A stretch of 64,000 nucleotides of DNA from Aliidongia sp035943795 (GTDB lineage: Bacteria; Pseudomonadota; Alphaproteobacteria; ATCC43930; CGMCC-115725), in NCBI RefSeq assembly GCF_035943795.1, contig NZ_DASZBY010000114.1:1-64000 (forward strand), given 5' to 3'. The notes under the pieces are model-generated. The model ran no database searches and was not told the DNA's origin. It worked only from the letters and a program-made list of their open reading frames with translations. Every line of letters begins with the position of its first letter. The first letter of the stretch is position 1. Shown in pieces: positions 24,970-33,968 of the stretch. A program made the position numbers and the translations under genes.

Positions 24970-26234
24970 CCGACCAGGACCGCAAACCCCCGCGCCCGTC
25001 GCGGCGCGGCTTTTTCGTCACCGCGGGCAGCCTCGTGGCCGCCGGCGGTGTCGGCTTTGGGGCGCAGGCCGCGTCGGCGCCGGTGGCGAAGCCGCCGTCC
25101 AAGCCTGCGATCGAGCCATTCTGGGGTGTGCGCCAGGGCGGCATCCTGACGCCGACCCAGAACAACACCTATTTCGCCGCGTTCGACCTGACGACGACGA
25201 AGCGCGATGACGTGGTGAAGCTGCTGCGGCTGTGGACCGAGGCGGCGGCCCGGCTGACCCGGGGCCAGCCGGCGGCGGCGTTCGGGGTCGACCAGAGCGT
25301 CCCGGCCGGCGATTCCGGCGAGGACATCGGCCTGTCGCCGGCCCGGCTGACCATCACCTTCGGCTTCGGCCCGGGCCTGTTCGTCAAGGATGGCAAGGAC
25401 CGCTACGGCCTCGCGGACCAGCGCCCCGAGGCGCTGGTCGACCTGCCGCGTTTCAACGGCGACCAGCTGGTGCCGGCGCGGACCGGCGGTGACCTGTCGA
25501 TCCAGGCTTGCGCCGACGATCCGCAGGTGGCGTTCCATGCGGTACGCCAACTATCGGCCATGGCTTACGACATCGCTGAGATGCGCTGGGTTCAGGCGGG
25601 TTTCAGCGCGCAGCCGGCAGGCGAAAAGACGCCGCGCAACCTGCTGGGCTTCAAGGACGGGACGCGCCAGCCCGACAAGATCGACGACATGGTCTGGGTC
25701 GGGCCGGAAGGCCCGGCATGGCTGCGCGGCGGCAGCTATCTGGTCGTGCGCCGCATCCGCATCTCGCTCGAGCATTGGGATCGGATGAACGTCGATTTCC
25801 AGGAACAGACCATCGGCCGCCACAAATATTCGGGCGCCCCGCTCGGCAAGAAGCACGAGTTCGACGCGGTCGACCTGGACAAGACCGATGCGGAAGGGAT
25901 GCCGGTGATGCCGGAGAACGCCCATGTCCGCCTGTCCCACTCATCCAGCAACGACGGCGCGCAGATCTATCGGCGGGGCTATTCCTACAATGACGGCGTC
26001 GCCTTCACGGCGGAGCGCTGGCCACCCTGGAAGCAGGGCATGCTGTATGATGCCGGCCTGCTGTTCGTGGCCTATCAGCGCGATCCGCGCACCGGCTTCA
26101 TCAAGATCTTCGGCAATTCGTCGAAGTTCGACATGCTCAACCAATTCGCCACCCACGTCGGCAGCGGGCTGTTCGCCTGCCCGCCGGGCGTGCAGCAAGG
26201 CGGCTACATCGGCCAGACGCTGTTCGAGGCCTGA
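24966..26234 (+). CDS. Tat-exported Dyp-type peroxidase (EfeB/deferrochelatase-like)
   Basis: 422 aa with a GTG start overlapping the previous stop. Twin-arginine signal SRRGFFVTAG (about residues 12-21) followed by a hydrophobic stretch and AQAASA. DyP signature GFKDGTRQP (GxxDG, about residue 223) and the proximal heme region HVRLSHSSSNDGAQIYRRG are present. EfeB proteins take heme or oxidise ferrous iron in the periplasm and are usually with EfeO and EfeU. Here the partners are a porin, a propeller and a cupredoxin, with no FTR1/EfeU permease in view. Confidence 0.9.
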   Translation: MTDQDRKPPRPSRRGFFVTAGSLVAAGGVGFGAQAASAPVAKPPSKPAIEPFWGVRQGGILTPTQNNTYFAAFDLTTTKRDDVVKLLRLWTEAAARLTRGQPAAAFGVDQSVPAGDSGEDIGLSPARLTITFGFGPGLFVKDGKDRYGLADQRPEALVDLPRFNGDQLVPARTGGDLSIQACADDPQVAFHAVRQLSAMAYDIAEMRWVQAGFSAQPAGEKTPRNLLGFKDGTRQPDKIDDMVWVGPEGPAWLRGGSYLVVRRIRISLEHWDRMNVDFQEQTIGRHKYSGAPLGKKHEFDAVDLDKTDAEGMPVMPENAHVRLSHSSSNDGAQIYRRGYSYNDGVAFTAERWPPWKQGMLYDAGLLFVAYQRDPRTGFIKIFGNSSKFDMLNQFATHVGSGLFACPPGVQQGGYIGQTLFEA

Positions 26235-26248
26235 GGGAGATCGACATC

Positions 26249-26593
26249 ATGATCCGAATTTTCACGAACGCTCTGGCCGTCGGCGTCCTGGGGCTGACCG
26301 TGCCCGGCCCGTCGGCCCGGGCCGCCGACCCGACCGCCGTCGAACTGACGATCAAGGACCATCGCTTCACCCCGTCGGAGATCCATGTCCCGGCCGGCAA
26401 GCCGACGATCATCACCATCCATAACCAGGACGCGACGGCCGAGGAGTTCGATTCGACTGCGCTCAAGGTCGAAAAGGTCGTGGCCGGCGGCAGCACCGGG
26501 ACGGTGCGGCTGCGGCCGCTGGGCGCCGGCAAATATCCGTTCATGGGCGAATATCACGCCGATACCGCCGAGGGTGTTGTCATCGCCGAATGA
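26249..26593 (+). CDS. Periplasmic cupredoxin-domain protein (EfeO N-domain-like)
   Basis: 114 aa. Sec signal to ARAADP (about residues 1-25), then one cupredoxin fold: VELTIKDHRFTPSEIHVPAG and GKYPFMGEYHADTAEG. It resembles the N-terminal domain of EfeO and the small cupredoxins next to FTR1 iron permeases. There is no cysteine, so it cannot form a blue type 1 copper centre; possible ligands are His, Met and the Glu pair in AEEFDS. It probably binds Cu or Fe for the peroxidase system. It ends the operon before the hairpin at 26601. Confidence 0.82.
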   Translation: MIRIFTNALAVGVLGLTVPGPSARAADPTAVELTIKDHRFTPSEIHVPAGKPTIITIHNQDATAEEFDSTALKVEKVVAGGSTGTVRLRPLGAGKYPFMGEYHADTAEGVVIAE

Positions 26594-26629
26594 AAAAAGA
26601 CCCCGGATCCGTGGGGAGCGGATCCGGGG
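26592..26629 (-). terminator. Hairpin terminator between converging genes
   Basis: CCCCGGATCCG (26601-26611) pairs with CGGATCCGGGG (26619-26629) around a 7-base loop. On the minus strand the stem is followed by TCTTTTTTC, so it is a good intrinsic terminator for the porin gene ending at 26685. It also lies directly behind the cupredoxin stop and may work in both directions. Confidence 0.8.
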
Positions 26630-26684
26630 CAGGCGGGGAAGCCTTCCGAAGGGTTCGGCCGGGCGGACCCGGCCGAAGATTGCC

Positions 26685-28046
26685 TCAGTGGTTGTAGTTC
26701 TTGGTCGGCAGGCCGAACAGTTCCGGCAGGCCGATCGCGAATTTGAGGCCGACGACGAACGTGTCGGGGATGTTCGACCGCTGGCTGGGTTCCGGCAGAT
26801 TGTCCGGGTTGACGATGTATTGCAGGTTCGGCACGACGCGCAGCCAGGGGGTGATCTGGGCGCCGTAGTTCACTTCCATCATGACTTCGTTCGGATTCTG
26901 CGTCGTGGCGCTGCCGCCGGCAGCGACCCGGGAGTCGCGCAGGAAAGCCTGGCTGCGATTGCCGAAATGCAGATCGGTCACGACGAAACCGATCGTGTCA
27001 TTCTCGCGGCCGGCCCACGGGCCTTTGTCGAGCAGGCCGCCTTGCAGGAAGAAGTCCGCGGTCTGCGCCGAGTCGGTGCCGGCGGTGACACCGCCGAACA
27101 CATAGAGGCCGCGCTGGGCCGCGGCATCGGGCTTCCAGATCATCTGGTCGAACAGGCCATAGACCGACGTCCGGCCGCTGTGCTGCGCGTGTGCGAGGCC
27201 AGTCAGGGCCGCGGAATTGTGGGTCACGTCGAAGAACGGGTCGTTGTAGTCGCCCGAGTCGTAGAAGGCACCCACCTTGTAATGGCGGGGATAGGCGTCC
27301 GACGCGAAGGTCGTCTGGTAGCCGAATTCGACCGGGATGACATAGCCGGTCGCCCGGTCGACGCCGAAATCGAAGCCATGCGTGCTTTCGGCCCCTTGCG
27401 ACGGGTCCTGCTCATAGGCGCCGATCTGGCCGTAGAGGTTGGGGGTCGGCTTGACGGTGACACGGCCGCCCCAGACACCGACCGGGAAATAGTTGAGCGA
27501 ATTGTCCTGGCCGAACAGGCTCGAGTTGCCGCAGGTCGAATTGGTCTGGAAGTTACAATAGAACGACGAAGCGGCGAAATCGCCGGGAGCGTCGGTTCGG
27601 CCGACCAGGAATTCAACGTGGTCGTCGAGGATCGCCTGATCCCAGGTCAACTCGGTCAGCCGGTAGGTCTGGCCGCCGCCGTAGACTTCCTGCACCGACA
27701 CGCTATTGCCGATGTTGGTCGCCGCCAGGTTCTGGCCATGGCGGTCGCTGAACGTCAGATGGATCGCCGAGTTGCCGAGCCCGGCGATCTTGCCCATGTC
27801 GAAATCGGCGCCGATGTCGACCTGACCGGCATAGCGTGCGCTTTGCGAGTTGCCGCCCGATGGGTTGGCGGCGAATTCACCGACATAATGGCCACGCAGG
27901 AAGATCCCGTCGTTCAAAAGATCATTGCCGAACTGGCTCAAAGCCGTCGGGTTCTGCACCACCTGCGCCGAAGCCGGCGATGCCAACCCCATCACGGCCG
28001 CCATGGTCAGTCCGCCGAGTGCGGCTCTCATTCTTGTCCCTGCCAT
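26685..28046 (-). CDS. OprB-family carbohydrate porin (sugar operon)
   Basis: 453 aa from the ATG at 28046, preceded by AGGGAGGG; upstream in-frame codons lack a ribosome site. Signal peptide to ASPASAQV (about residues 1-27). Beta-barrel with the OprB blocks GQVDIGADFDMGKI, VGVWGGRVTVKPTPNLY, SVYGLFDQMIWKPD, and a late WLRVVPNLQYIVNPD. It is the last gene in line after the xylFHG-like ABC operon, with a 214-base gap, and probably gives outer-membrane passage for the same pentose. An own promoter in the gap is possible. Confidence 0.85.
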   Translation of the reverse strand: MAGTRMRAALGGLTMAAVMGLASPASAQVVQNPTALSQFGNDLLNDGIFLRGHYVGEFAANPSGGNSQSARYAGQVDIGADFDMGKIAGLGNSAIHLTFSDRHGQNLAATNIGNSVSVQEVYGGGQTYRLTELTWDQAILDDHVEFLVGRTDAPGDFAASSFYCNFQTNSTCGNSSLFGQDNSLNYFPVGVWGGRVTVKPTPNLYGQIGAYEQDPSQGAESTHGFDFGVDRATGYVIPVEFGYQTTFASDAYPRHYKVGAFYDSGDYNDPFFDVTHNSAALTGLAHAQHSGRTSVYGLFDQMIWKPDAAAQRGLYVFGGVTAGTDSAQTADFFLQGGLLDKGPWAGRENDTIGFVVTDLHFGNRSQAFLRDSRVAAGGSATTQNPNEVMMEVNYGAQITPWLRVVPNLQYIVNPDNLPEPSQRSNIPDTFVVGLKFAIGLPELFGLPTKNYNH

Positions 28047-28260
28047 TTTTCCCTCCCTGTCTCGATCGTCTGTCCGATTTGTCGTTGCTCGAGGCAAAGC
28101 CTCACCCTGTCGCGGCCGAAGCGTGTCGGTGCGGCGGGGTCTTCCCGGTTCGTTGGCGGATGCGGGATCGGGTCGGCCGGCGTCAGTCCGGGCCGCTCGG
28201 ATATCCCGCTAGGGTGCTTGTCGGTTCACCGATCGCTCGTCTCCTCCCGATCTGGCGCGG

Positions 28261-29055
28261 TCATGCGGCGATCTTCGGCCGTTTGCCCAGGATGATCATG
28301 GCCAGCACGTCATCCTGGGTGACGTCCTGGGTCCTGACCGTGCCGACCAGCTTGCCGTTCTTCATCACGCTGATGCGGTCGGCGAGGTCGAACACGTCGT
28401 GGATATCGTGGCTGATCAGGAAGATGCCGATGCCCTTGGCCTTGAGCCGGGTGATGAGGTCGGCGACCTGGCGCGTCTCGTGCGGACCCAAGGCGGCGGT
28501 CGGCTCGTCCATGATCAGAATGCGGGCGTTGAAATGCAGCGCGCGGGCGATCGCGACGGATTGGCGCTGGCCGCCCGACAGGTTCTTCACCGGCTCCTTG
28601 ATACGGGTGAAGTTCGGGTTGAGCTCGAGGATCGCCTGCCGGGCCGCGTGCTCCATCGCGGCATCGTCGAGCGTGCCCCATCGGGTCATGAGTTCGCGCC
28701 CGAGGAACAGGTTGCCGGGCGCGTCGATGTTCTCGGCCAGCGCCAGGGACTGGTAGATCGTCTCGATCCCCAGCGCCTTGGCGTCGCGGGGGGCATCGAT
28801 CTGGGCGGGCCTGCCGTCGATCAGGATCTGGCCGGCGCTTGCCCGATAGGCGCCGGACAGGATCTTGATCAGGGTCGACTTGCCGGCGCCGTTATGGCCA
28901 AGCAGGGCCACGACCTCGCCCGGATAGAGATCGACGCTCACGTCGTCGACCGCCTTGATGCCACCGAAATGGATCGAGATGTTGCGCATCTCGACCAGCG
29001 GGTTGACGCCCATGGGGGATGAGGTCATCGGGCTCTCTCCGGCCGCGGCGCTCAC
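28261..29055 (-). CDS. Sugar ABC transporter ATP-binding protein, single-domain XylG/FrcA type
   Basis: 264 aa, with a GTG start overlapping the permease stop (a second start is ATG at 29028). Walker A GHNGAGKS, Q-loop TIYQSLAL, signature LSGGQRQ, Walker B ILIMDEP and H-loop SHD are complete. E. coli XylG and most sugar ATPases of this class are about 500 aa with two fused ATPase domains; this one has a single domain, as in FrcA-type systems. It must act as a homodimer with the permease. Confidence 0.92.
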   Translation of the reverse strand: MSAAAGESPMTSSPMGVNPLVEMRNISIHFGGIKAVDDVSVDLYPGEVVALLGHNGAGKSTLIKILSGAYRASAGQILIDGRPAQIDAPRDAKALGIETIYQSLALAENIDAPGNLFLGRELMTRWGTLDDAAMEHAARQAILELNPNFTRIKEPVKNLSGGQRQSVAIARALHFNARILIMDEPTAALGPHETRQVADLITRLKAKGIGIFLISHDIHDVFDLADRISVMKNGKLVGTVRTQDVTQDDVLAMIILGKRPKIAA

Positions 29056-30281
29056 AGGCGCCGCCGCTGATAGCTGGTGTCGATCCAGACGGCGAGGATC
29101 AGCACCAGGCCGATCACCACGTTCTGCATGGGGGTGGGCAGGCCCAGCAGGATCATGCCGCTCTGCAGGCTCTGCATGAACACGGCGCCGACGATGGCGC
29201 CCGAGATCGTGCCGGTACCGCCGGCGAGCGAGGTGCCGCCGATCACCGCTGCCGCGATCACGCTCAGTTCCAAGAGCTCGCCGGTCGAATTGGCCCCGGC
29301 ATTGAGGCGCGCCGTCTGCACCGCGCCGGCGATTCCGGCCAACAGACCCATCAGCGCGAACACGGCCATGATGACCAGACGCGTGTTGATGCCGGCTAGC
29401 TGGGCGGCCTCGGGATTGCCGCCGATGGCGAAGACGTAGCGGCCGAACTTCGTGACCTTGGTCACCGCCGACATGACGCAGACCGCACCGATCAAGATCA
29501 GCACCGGGACCGGAATCCCCTGGGCGACGTCCGTGCGCGGCCGATCATAGGCGTTCATCACCAGGATGAACCCGACGATGCCGGCGACGATGATGCCGGT
29601 CACCAGCAGCTCGGCCCAGACCGGGCGGACCGCGAAGCCATAGCGTTGCCGCCGCCGACGCGCCATGGCCGCCCGGGCGAGGACGAGCGCGATGCCGGCA
29701 AGGCCGACCATCCAGCTCCAGAACGCGCCGATCGAACCCAGCAGACCGCCGCCCATCAACTGGAACGTCTCGTCGAGGGGCGCCACGGTCTGCCCTTCGG
29801 TCACGGTCCAGGCGAGGCCGCGGAAGATCAGCAGGCCACCCAGGGTGACGATGAAGGACGGCACCCCGCGGTGCGCGATCCACCAGCCCTGGGCGGCGCC
29901 GATCGCGGCGCCAAGCGCCAGGCCCAGGCCCAGCGAGGCGACCCAGTTCCAGCCGGCACCGACCGGAAAGACCTGGGCCTGGAGCACCGCCATGATCATG
30001 CCGACGAAGCCCAGGACGGATCCGACCGACAAGTCGATGTGCCGCGTCACGATGACCAGCACCATGCCGGTCGTCATGATGCCGACGACGCTCGTCTGCA
30101 CCGCGAGGTTCCACAGGTTGCGCGCGGTCAGGAAGATGCCGTCGGTCAAGAGATCGAACCCGACCCAGATCACCGCGACCGCGGCGATCATCGCCAGCAG
30201 GCGCAGGTCGACCTCGAGCGCGCTTTTCAGATCCTGAGCCCCGCCCTTATGGGCGACGGGCGATTGGGCCAACGACATCAT
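29052..30281 (-). CDS. xylH: Xylose ABC transporter permease
   Basis: 409 aa, BPD_transp_2/XylH family, about ten transmembrane helices. Typical signatures are MVLVIVTRHIDLSVGSVLGF near residue 80 and the C-terminal VIGGTSLAGGTGTISGAIVG. XylH features are the long insert with a cytoplasmic basic loop (ARRRRQRYG, about residue 210) and GRYVFAIGGNPEAAQLAGI. It lies between the binding protein (78 bases upstream) and the ATPase (4-base overlap). The xylose assignment comes mainly from the XylF-like neighbour. Confidence 0.88.
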   Translation of the reverse strand: MMSLAQSPVAHKGGAQDLKSALEVDLRLLAMIAAVAVIWVGFDLLTDGIFLTARNLWNLAVQTSVVGIMTTGMVLVIVTRHIDLSVGSVLGFVGMIMAVLQAQVFPVGAGWNWVASLGLGLALGAAIGAAQGWWIAHRGVPSFIVTLGGLLIFRGLAWTVTEGQTVAPLDETFQLMGGGLLGSIGAFWSWMVGLAGIALVLARAAMARRRRQRYGFAVRPVWAELLVTGIIVAGIVGFILVMNAYDRPRTDVAQGIPVPVLILIGAVCVMSAVTKVTKFGRYVFAIGGNPEAAQLAGINTRLVIMAVFALMGLLAGIAGAVQTARLNAGANSTGELLELSVIAAAVIGGTSLAGGTGTISGAIVGAVFMQSLQSGMILLGLPTPMQNVVIGLVLILAVWIDTSYQRRRL

Positions 30282-30358
30282 GGGGCCTGGTCCGTCCTCG
30301 AAAAAGATGGTCCGGTCGATCGGCGGCCCTGGCGGGACCGATCGACCGGCGACGAAGT

Positions 30359-31429
30359 CTATTTGCAGGCGGCCGGCGCCTTGGCCGGGTCGACGCCCTG
30401 GCAGACGACTTCCTTGGTGACCCAGCCGGCCTTGATCACCACGTCCAGATTGTCTTTGGTGATGCCGACCGGCGTCAGGAACACTGCGTCCATCGCGACC
30501 TTCTTCGGTCCTTCGTTGAATTTTTTGACGTTAGGCAGCTTGTCGGGTGTCGTGCCCTTGGCCATCGCCACGGCCGCCTCGGCCGCGGTCGTGCCCAGCA
30601 ACCGCGCGTCCTTCCAGACGCTGACCGTCTGCAGGCCGCGGGCGATGCGGTTCAGGGCCGCCTTGTCGCCGTCCTGGCCCGAGACCGGGATGCCGGCCAG
30701 ACCCTGGGCCTGCAGCGCCGCGACGGCACCGCCGGCGGTGCCGTCGTTGGCCGCGATGACCGCATCGACTTTGTTGTTGGCCTTGGTCAGGATCTGTTCC
30801 ATCTCGCGTTGGGCGTTCTCCGGCAGCCAGCCGGGGGTATATTCCTCGCCGACCACCTTGATCGCACCCGAATCGATGGCGGGCTTCAGGACGTCGATGT
30901 TGCCGGCATGCAGGAAGTCGGCATTGGGGTCGCTCGACGAACCCTTGATCAGGACGTAATTGCCCTTGGGTGCCGCCTTCTCGATCGCCCGCGCCTGAAT
31001 GCGGCCGACCTCGCGATTGTCGAAGGTCAGATAGAACACGCCGGGGCTCTCGATCAGCCGGTCATAGCCCACGACCGGGATGCCCTCGGCCTTGGCCTTA
31101 TCGATCGCGGGCTGGATGGCGCTCGTATCCTGGGCCAGGATGATCAGCGCCGTGGCGCCGCGGGCGATCAGGCTTTCGACGTCCGACAGCTGCTTGGTCG
31201 GCGAGCTTTGCGCATCGGCGCCGATATAACTGGCGCCGGCCTTGGTCAAGGCCGCCTTGATCGCCGCCTCGTCGGTCTTCCAGCGTTCTTCCTGGAAGTT
31301 CGACCAGCTTACGCCGACGACGATCTTCTTGTCGGCGGCCGCGGCCGGACCGGATGCGGCCAGCAGGCCGCCGACCAGGACCAGCGCCAGGCCTGTGCCG
31401 CCCAGAATTTGGTTGCGAAGTTCCCTCAT
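30359..31429 (-). CDS. xylF: D-xylose-binding periplasmic protein
   Basis: 356 aa. Signal peptide through SGPAAAADKK (about residues 1-33), then a type I periplasmic sugar-binding fold. XylF hallmarks: VGVSWSNFQEERWKTDE, VVGYDRLI followed by FYLTFDNREVG, and VIAANDGTAGGAVAAL. It delivers the sugar to XylH and XylG. It is the first gene of the minus-strand operon, divergent from the ROK regulator. Other pentoses are possible but the XylF resemblance is strong. Confidence 0.9.
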   Translation of the reverse strand: MRELRNQILGGTGLALVLVGGLLAASGPAAAADKKIVVGVSWSNFQEERWKTDEAAIKAALTKAGASYIGADAQSSPTKQLSDVESLIARGATALIILAQDTSAIQPAIDKAKAEGIPVVGYDRLIESPGVFYLTFDNREVGRIQARAIEKAAPKGNYVLIKGSSSDPNADFLHAGNIDVLKPAIDSGAIKVVGEEYTPGWLPENAQREMEQILTKANNKVDAVIAANDGTAGGAVAALQAQGLAGIPVSGQDGDKAALNRIARGLQTVSVWKDARLLGTTAAEAAVAMAKGTTPDKLPNVKKFNEGPKKVAMDAVFLTPVGITKDNLDVVIKAGWVTKEVVCQGVDPAKAPAACK

Positions 31430-31916
31430 CTTGTCGCGTCTCCCTGACCGCTATTGTTCTTGGATTTGGTCGAGCGGCCGTCGAGGGCCGCTTCGTCGGC
31501 TAAATGCCGGGCGTTCGAACGAGCCTGGCCTATCGAAACGGGGAGGGACGGCGGTGCATCGGCAACGGGACGGCCGGATGGCGCGACATCCTGCGGCGTT
31601 GGTCCGAGACCATGGCATCCTCCCCTGATTCTTGACCCGATGTTGGGTCTATTTTTGTCAACTACACGATCATAATTCGATCATGAATCTGATGCTGTCA
31701 AGCGTTTGATGCAACGCTCCTGCGTGTCAATTGCGGGATAATCTCGCAAGGAAGGGCGATTTCACAAAAATATGGAGTAAACGGTGATGGTGCCCGGTGG
31801 TTCCAAATCTTTTGAATTGCGATTTTTGTAGATATCGCGGAAAAAATCAGGGGAGAGTACCTAGTACGGAACGGGCCGCGCGGCATCGGTCGTGCACGGG
31901 GACGGAACGGTCCGCG
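31430..31916. other. Divergent control region of the xylose locus
   Basis: A 487-base gap between xylF (minus) and the ROK regulator (plus). It holds no convincing gene. It is markedly AT-richer than its surroundings between about 31640 and 31850, as expected for promoters. The minus-strand promoter and overlapping operator are listed separately at 31670-31701. A short inverted repeat GACCC-GATGTT-GGGTC is seen near 31634-31649. I could not place a firm plus-strand promoter. Confidence 0.6.
31670..31701 (-). promoter_or_regulatory. Putative xylF promoter with overlapping operator
   Basis: On the minus strand TTGACA (31701-31696) is a perfect -35 element, followed after 18 bases by AATTAT (31677-31672) as a -10. 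The imperfect 17-base palindrome TCATAATTCGATCATGA (31670-31686) covers the -10. This is the geometry of simple repression by the divergent ROK regulator. The site has not been compared with a known operator. Confidence 0.45.
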
Positions 31917-33200
31917 ATGGCTCATCCAAGGCGGGACTACGGCATGGATGCGATGCAGACCGGAGATACGGAACTCATTCGGGCGATCAACCGCTTCCAC
32001 GTGCTGGATACGATCCGCCAGTTCGAACCGATTTCCCGTGCCGAGATCGGTGAGCGCACGCAACTCAGCCGCACAACCGTTTCCGCGATCATCACGGCCC
32101 TGCTGGACGAGGGCGTCATCTATTACGACGAGGGCGAGGCGCCGGGCAGCCCGAAATCGATCGTCGGGCGCGGCCGTCCCCGCGTCCTGCTCCGCATGAA
32201 TCCCAACGCCGCCTACGTCGTAGGCGCCAAGCTGTCGATGCATCAGGTGTCGATCACCGTCACCAACCTCCGGGCCGATCCATTGTCGTGCCTGGTGCTG
32301 CCGGTCCGGACCTGGCGGTTGGGCGCGGCGCTGATCGCCGACCTGCTCGAAGACGGCATCCGCGCTACCGTCGCCAAGGCCGGCATCACCATGGCGCAGA
32401 TCGCCGGCGTCGGCGTCGGCCTGCCGGGCTTCATCGATTCGGTCGCCGGCATCGCCCATTGGAGCCCGATCCTCGCGGCCGAACTGGCGCCGGTGCCGCT
32501 CGCCCGCATGCTGAGCGACCGGCTGGGCGTCTCCGCCGTGATCGAAAACGACGCCAACCTCGTCACCCTGGCCGAGCGCTGGTTCGGCCACGGGCAAGGG
32601 GTCGATAATTTCGTTGTCGTAACGGTCGAGGCCGGCATTGGCATGGGCCTGTTCATCAATGGCGACCTCTATCGGGGCCACCACGGCATGGGCACGGAAT
32701 TCGGCCATTCCAAGATCGACCGGAACGGACCGTTGTGCCGCTGCGGCCAGTATGGCTGCGTCGAGGCCTTTGCCGCCGACTACGCCATCCTGCGCGAGGC
32801 GCGCAAGATCATCGATCTGCCGCCGACGGACGACGAGCCGTCGATCGAGGCGGCGGTGCGCGAGATCACCCGGCTTGCCCGCGAGGGTCACCAAGGCCTG
32901 CTGGCCGTGTTTGCGACGGCAGGCGAGATACTGGGACTGGGCATCGCCAATCTGGTCAACGTCATCGACCCCGGCAAGGTCATCATCTCGGGCGCCGGCA
33001 TGCGGGCGGCCGATCTGCTGGAGCCCGCGGTCCGCGCCGCGGTCGCGGCCAATTCGCTGCGGGTGCTGAACGGCCGCTGCGAAATCATCTTCCATGACTG
33101 GACCGACGAGGTCTGGGCGCGCGGTGCGGCCTCGCTCGTGCTGCAGGGGCTGTACCGGCTGCCGTGGAGCCGCAATGCCCGCATCGAAATGGCGATTTAG
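31917..33200 (+). CDS. ROK family transcriptional repressor (XylR-type)
   Basis: 427 aa from the ATG at 31917; an ATG at 31944 is nearly as good and no strong ribosome site decides. N-terminal winged helix (IRQFEPISRAEIGERTQLSRTTVS, about residues 33-60), then a ROK sugar-kinase-like domain with GVGVGLPGFID, GHHGMGTEFGH and the zinc motif CRCGQYGCVEAF. ROK XylR proteins of alphaproteobacteria repress xylose genes and release DNA when sugar binds. It is divergent from xylF and leads the catabolic genes by an 11-base gap. Confidence 0.9.
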   Translation: MAHPRRDYGMDAMQTGDTELIRAINRFHVLDTIRQFEPISRAEIGERTQLSRTTVSAIITALLDEGVIYYDEGEAPGSPKSIVGRGRPRVLLRMNPNAAYVVGAKLSMHQVSITVTNLRADPLSCLVLPVRTWRLGAALIADLLEDGIRATVAKAGITMAQIAGVGVGLPGFIDSVAGIAHWSPILAAELAPVPLARMLSDRLGVSAVIENDANLVTLAERWFGHGQGVDNFVVVTVEAGIGMGLFINGDLYRGHHGMGTEFGHSKIDRNGPLCRCGQYGCVEAFAADYAILREARKIIDLPPTDDEPSIEAAVREITRLAREGHQGLLAVFATAGEILGLGIANLVNVIDPGKVIISGAGMRAADLLEPAVRAAVAANSLRVLNGRCEIIFHDWTDEVWARGAASLVLQGLYRLPWSRNARIEMAI

Positions 33201-33211
33201 AAAGGGACGGA

Positions 33212-33967
33212 ATGACTGAATTCGCGACATATCCGAGCCTTGCGGGGCGTACGGTCCTCGTCACCGGGGGTGCCTCCGGCATCGGCGCCTCGGTCGTCGA
33301 ACATTTCGCGGCACAAGGCGCCCGGGTCGGCTTCATCGATCTCGATGCCGATGCCGGCGCCGAACTGCAGCAGCGGCTGGGCGACGCGGTCCGGTTCGAG
33401 GCGGCCGACCTGCGCGACATCGCGGCGCTGCACCGGGCGATCGCCGCCGTCCGCGCCGCGTTCGGCCCGATCGCGGTGCTGGTCAACAATGCCGCCCGTG
33501 ACGACCGCCATACGATCGACGAGGTCACACCCGCATTCTGGGACGAGCGGATGGCGACCAACCTCAAGCATCAGTTCTTCGCCGCCCAGGCGGTGAAGGA
33601 CGACATGATCGCGGCCGGCGGCGGCGCGATCGTCAATATGAGCTCCATCAGCTTCCTCTTGGGCCAGGGCGGCATGCCGGTCTACCTGACGGCGAAATCG
33701 GCGATCGTCGGCCTGACCCGGGCGCTGGCGCGCGATCTGGGCCCGCACAAGATCCGGGTGAACGCGCTCTTTCCCGGCTGGATCATGACCGAGAGGCAGA
33801 TCAAGCTGTGGCTGACGCCGGAGTCCGAGGCCGAGATGTTGAAAGGGCAATGCATTCCGGACAAGCTGTTCCCGCCGGATATCGCGCGCATGGCATTGTG
33901 GCTCGCGGCCGACGACAGCCGCCTGGTGACGGCGCAGAATTTCGTCGTCGATGGCGGCTGGACCTGA
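33212..33967 (+). CDS. SDR-family sugar dehydrogenase, probably pentose dehydrogenase
   Basis: 251 aa classical short-chain dehydrogenase. TGGASGIG cofactor loop (about residues 18-25), NNAARD, catalytic Ser in MSSISF, and the Tyr-x-x-x-Lys pair in PVYLTAK. It follows the ROK repressor by 11 bases and precedes a gluconolactonase-type gene by one base, so it likely oxidises D-xylose (or L-arabinose) to the lactone as in the Weimberg pathway (Caulobacter XylB type). Substrate and cofactor choice are inference from context. Confidence 0.82.
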   Translation: MTEFATYPSLAGRTVLVTGGASGIGASVVEHFAAQGARVGFIDLDADAGAELQQRLGDAVRFEAADLRDIAALHRAIAAVRAAFGPIAVLVNNAARDDRHTIDEVTPAFWDERMATNLKHQFFAAQAVKDDMIAAGGGAIVNMSSISFLLGQGGMPVYLTAKSAIVGLTRALARDLGPHKIRVNALFPGWIMTERQIKLWLTPESEAEMLKGQCIPDKLFPPDIARMALWLAADDSRLVTAQNFVVDGGWT

Positions 33968-33968
33968 C

